Part shown: piece by piece, positions 32,233-34,239 of the stretch | How the letters are laid out: the number at the start of each line of letters is the position of its first letter | How positions within the stretch are numbered: the stretch's first letter is position 1 | NCBI RefSeq assembly: GCF_030410135.1 | Contig: NZ_JAUGQQ010000016.1 | Coordinates: forward strand, 1-34,239 | Origin: Aequorivita aurantiaca | GTDB lineage: Bacteria; Bacteroidota; Bacteroidia; Flavobacteriales; Flavobacteriaceae | DNA length: 34,239 bases | Direction of reading: 5' to 3' | Program-made: the position numbers and the translations under genes | The notes under the pieces: generated by a model | Databases searched by the model: none | What the model was told of the DNA's origin: nothing | The model's input: the letters and a program-made list of their open reading frames with translations, nothing else

Positions 32233-34239
32233 ATGAAAAAATTTACACTATTAATTTTGTTAATGTTCTGTGCCATCGGGTATAGTCAGCATGACATCAA
32301 ATCGATGGGTGTTGACAACCCAGTCTATTACAACCAGCACCAAAAAAAGGATGCTGTTGTTTCAAAAACGGTTTCGGACAGTCCGTCGGAGATCAGCAAT
32401 ATGAAACAAGGAGAAAATAATCCTGTTGTATACAAGAAGCAACAGAATGTTTCAACACCAAGTGGGCGTTCTGCAACTTCTCTGGAAGGGGAGGCGCAAA
32501 ATCAAGGAAATGTATCGGCACCTTCTTCTTTGAGTCCTTCCAATAGTACGTTAAGAACGGTTGTTGGCCCTCCGCCCGGCACAGCCTCGCGTAACTCGGT
32601 GCCCGATTCCTTTAATAATAATAGGGCTCCAGTAACTATTACTCATAGCGTTACACAGAATATCGTTGCGGGCAATTCAGTTACATGCAATACAGGGGGA
32701 ATTCCCGTAGAAAACAGTTTTTTCAGAGATTTTGATTTAGCTGGCGATTTTGGAATTACAGACGCTTTTACCGTAAGCAGTGCGGAATTTGCCGTGGAAG
32801 CCGCTTCAGGAGCTACCAATTTAACAATAAACATTTATTCCACAACTACCGTTTTCCCAGGTGGATATCCTGGTTCGGCTACGTTGCAGGGATCAGCAAA
32901 TTATGTGTCCACCGCAGCTGATGCTGGAACTGTTGTATCTGTTCCTGTTTCTGCAACTATTCCGGCTGGGTCAATTATGATATATGAACTAAAAATAAAT
33001 GCTGGCGCAACTGCCGCATGGTTTCCAGGTTCCAATACAGGAGGCCAGACAGGTGTATCCTGGATCATGTCAACAACTTGCAGTATAAATGTTCCAACAG
33101 ATTTAACTGCCATTGGTTTTCCGTCCCAACATATGGTAATGAACATAGTGGGTGAAGAAGGCGGTGGCGGCGGCGCTTTTCCAGCTCCTTATTGTGGGCC
33201 ACTTGATTTTACTACCAATGTGGAGCCCATCACCTTGGTAGAGCTTGCCGGAATAAGCAATGTGACTAGTGCTGTTGTCAATGGCACCCCTGATCATGAA
33301 GACTTCACAGCGATCTCTGGTGATATGGAGGCCGGGATGAGTTATCCTGTATCTCTTGAGGGAAATACGGATGGTCCCTTCACAAACCGTTTTGTGGTAT
33401 TTATCGATTGGAATCAAAATGGAATCCTGAATGATGCCGGTGAAGTATATGAAATTACCGACCTTTTAATTAACTCCACAGGTACAGATGGTCAGCAATC
33501 AAACGGGAATATTGTTGTTCCTACGGATGCACTGGCTGGAACTACCAGAATGCGTGTCAAAAAACAATTTGGAACAACTAATTATTTAGACCCATGCTTG
33601 GCAACAGGCTTTGGTCAGGCTGAAGATTATTCTATAAATGTTACCGCTGGCGGCGGTGGTGGTGGAGCTTGCGCCAATGCAGTGATAGAAGTAAATCAAG
33701 ATTCAAATACTACTTGTATGGCGGGAGTTTCACAAGGCGGCCTGGCACAATCTTATATTCCATTAGAGGCTGAAGCAGCTGGTGCGGGTATTATGTTTAC
33801 TTCAACATCTTCAGGTCTTGATGTGAATCTTTCTTTATGGGATGGACTACCAAATGCTGGTGGAACTATGCTCGCAAGTGGAACAACTCAAACAGATGGA
33901 ACAGAGTGGGCCGATGTATTCTGGGATCCAGTGGTCAACGTTACGGTAGGAAATACATATTTCATTGTAATTGAAGGAGATCCTGCATTGCCTTGTATTG
34001 CTGGTGATACTGCAGATCCTTATCCTGGTGGAAATGTTTACGCAAATACAGGTTACCAATCATTCCCAGGATTCGACTACACTTTCAGAACTTACAGTTG
34101 TGATGGTGGCGGCGGAACAGGTGGTCCTTGTGACATCACTGCATTAAGTAATGCTTTCGAAAATGGCAAGAGTTTCACTAAAAACTTAGGCCGAATCACT
34201 GCAAACGATTTAACGGTTGCTGATGGTGAAGACATGCTT
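32233..34239 (+). CDS. Large secreted multidomain protein with GEVED domain, 3' part cut by window end
   Basis: An uninterrupted frame of 669 codons from ATG 32233 to the last base. A signal peptide ends about GYSQ-HDI. The first 120 mature residues are polar and low in complexity, with two echoes of a short unit (DNPVYYNQHQKK, NNPVVYKKQQN). A beta-sandwich follows (about 140-300). Then comes a GEVED-type domain (about 325-465; key parts FTNRFVVFIDWNQNG and DAGEVYEI, closing FGQAEDYSINV). A further sandwich (475-625) and the start of another, opening NAFENG, follow. Gly-rich linkers join the parts. The T9SS sorting domain expected at the C-terminus is beyond the window, so the secretion route is inferred from the resemblance to the 27889 protein. 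Confidence 0.85.
   Translation, partial: MKKFTLLILLMFCAIGYSQHDIKSMGVDNPVYYNQHQKKDAVVSKTVSDSPSEISNMKQGENNPVVYKKQQNVSTPSGRSATSLEGEAQNQGNVSAPSSLSPSNSTLRTVVGPPPGTASRNSVPDSFNNNRAPVTITHSVTQNIVAGNSVTCNTGGIPVENSFFRDFDLAGDFGITDAFTVSSAEFAVEAASGATNLTINIYSTTTVFPGGYPGSATLQGSANYVSTAADAGTVVSVPVSATIPAGSIMIYELKINAGATAAWFPGSNTGGQTGVSWIMSTTCSINVPTDLTAIGFPSQHMVMNIVGEEGGGGGAFPAPYCGPLDFTTNVEPITLVELAGISNVTSAVVNGTPDHEDFTAISGDMEAGMSYPVSLEGNTDGPFTNRFVVFIDWNQNGILNDAGEVYEITDLLINSTGTDGQQSNGNIVVPTDALAGTTRMRVKKQFGTTNYLDPCLATGFGQAEDYSINVTAGGGGGGACANAVIEVNQDSNTTCMAGVSQGGLAQSYIPLEAEAAGAGIMFTSTSSGLDVNLSLWDGLPNAGGTMLASGTTQTDGTEWADVFWDPVVNVTVGNTYFIVIEGDPALPCIAGDTADPYPGGNVYANTGYQSFPGFDYTFRTYSCDGGGGTGGPCDITALSNAFENGKSFTKNLGRITANDLTVADGEDML

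Noticed and set aside
32643-34059. Four minus-strand frames (60-104 aa) at the 3' end
   Set aside because: The plus strand holds a continuous signal-peptide-led frame across the whole stretch with a GEVED domain; the minus frames are Gly/Ser-rich shadows.

Overview
The window reads as a chromosomal segment of a flavobacterium (Bacteroidota, family Flavobacteriaceae). The lineage evidence is: promoter elements of the TAnnTTTG type, two proteins ending in type IX secretion (T9SS) type A sorting domains, a long-form 482-residue GAPDH, the DUF4835 and DUF6913 families, and weak or absent Shine-Dalgarno sequences. The genus cannot be fixed from sequence alone. Almost everything is core housekeeping. 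I see no rRNA, tRNA, CRISPR array, insertion sequence or prophage, and no gene-free stretch exceeds 300 bases.

Layout. 1-3387 (minus): 5' part of a cadherin-like lipoprotein, GAPDH, and an HtrA-type envelope protease. 3636-7734 (plus): cell-wall block with dapF, a GNAT acetyltransferase, mltG and a tandem pair of paralogous lysozyme-like exported proteins. 7738-11867 (minus): RsmI-like methyltransferase, a secreted glucose/sorbosone dehydrogenase-like protein, a low-molecular-weight tyrosine phosphatase and dnaA. 12073-17939: ybgC, yigZ, a DMT permease, ribD, a second GNAT, prmC, a LOG-type phosphoribohydrolase and an AqpZ-like aquaporin. 18021-27740 (plus): ligA, DUF6913, dapA, bamD, rpoZ, coaBC, DUF4835, recN and fabI. 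27889-34239 (plus): two large secreted adhesin-like multidomain proteins, the second cut by the window end.

How the genes work together. DapA and DapF bracket the diaminopimelate/lysine pathway that feeds peptidoglycan. MltG and the two lysozyme-like proteins would act on the finished glycan. BamD and HtrA serve the outer membrane and periplasm. DUF4835 may serve T9SS, whose probable clients are the dehydrogenase and at least the first of the two large 3' proteins.

The least ordinary signal is a set of short tandem arrays of degenerate 7-bp units at five places: the end of the GNAT gene and mltG leader, the yigZ/DMT gap, inside prmC, and two inverted arrays between rpoZ and coaBC. At two sites the heptamers are translated into protein. 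A second recurrent feature is TAnnTTTG promoters only 4-7 nt from the start codon (dapF, ligA, bamD, and an imperfect one at ribD), which predicts leaderless or nearly leaderless mRNAs. Five genes appear to start at TTG or GTG.
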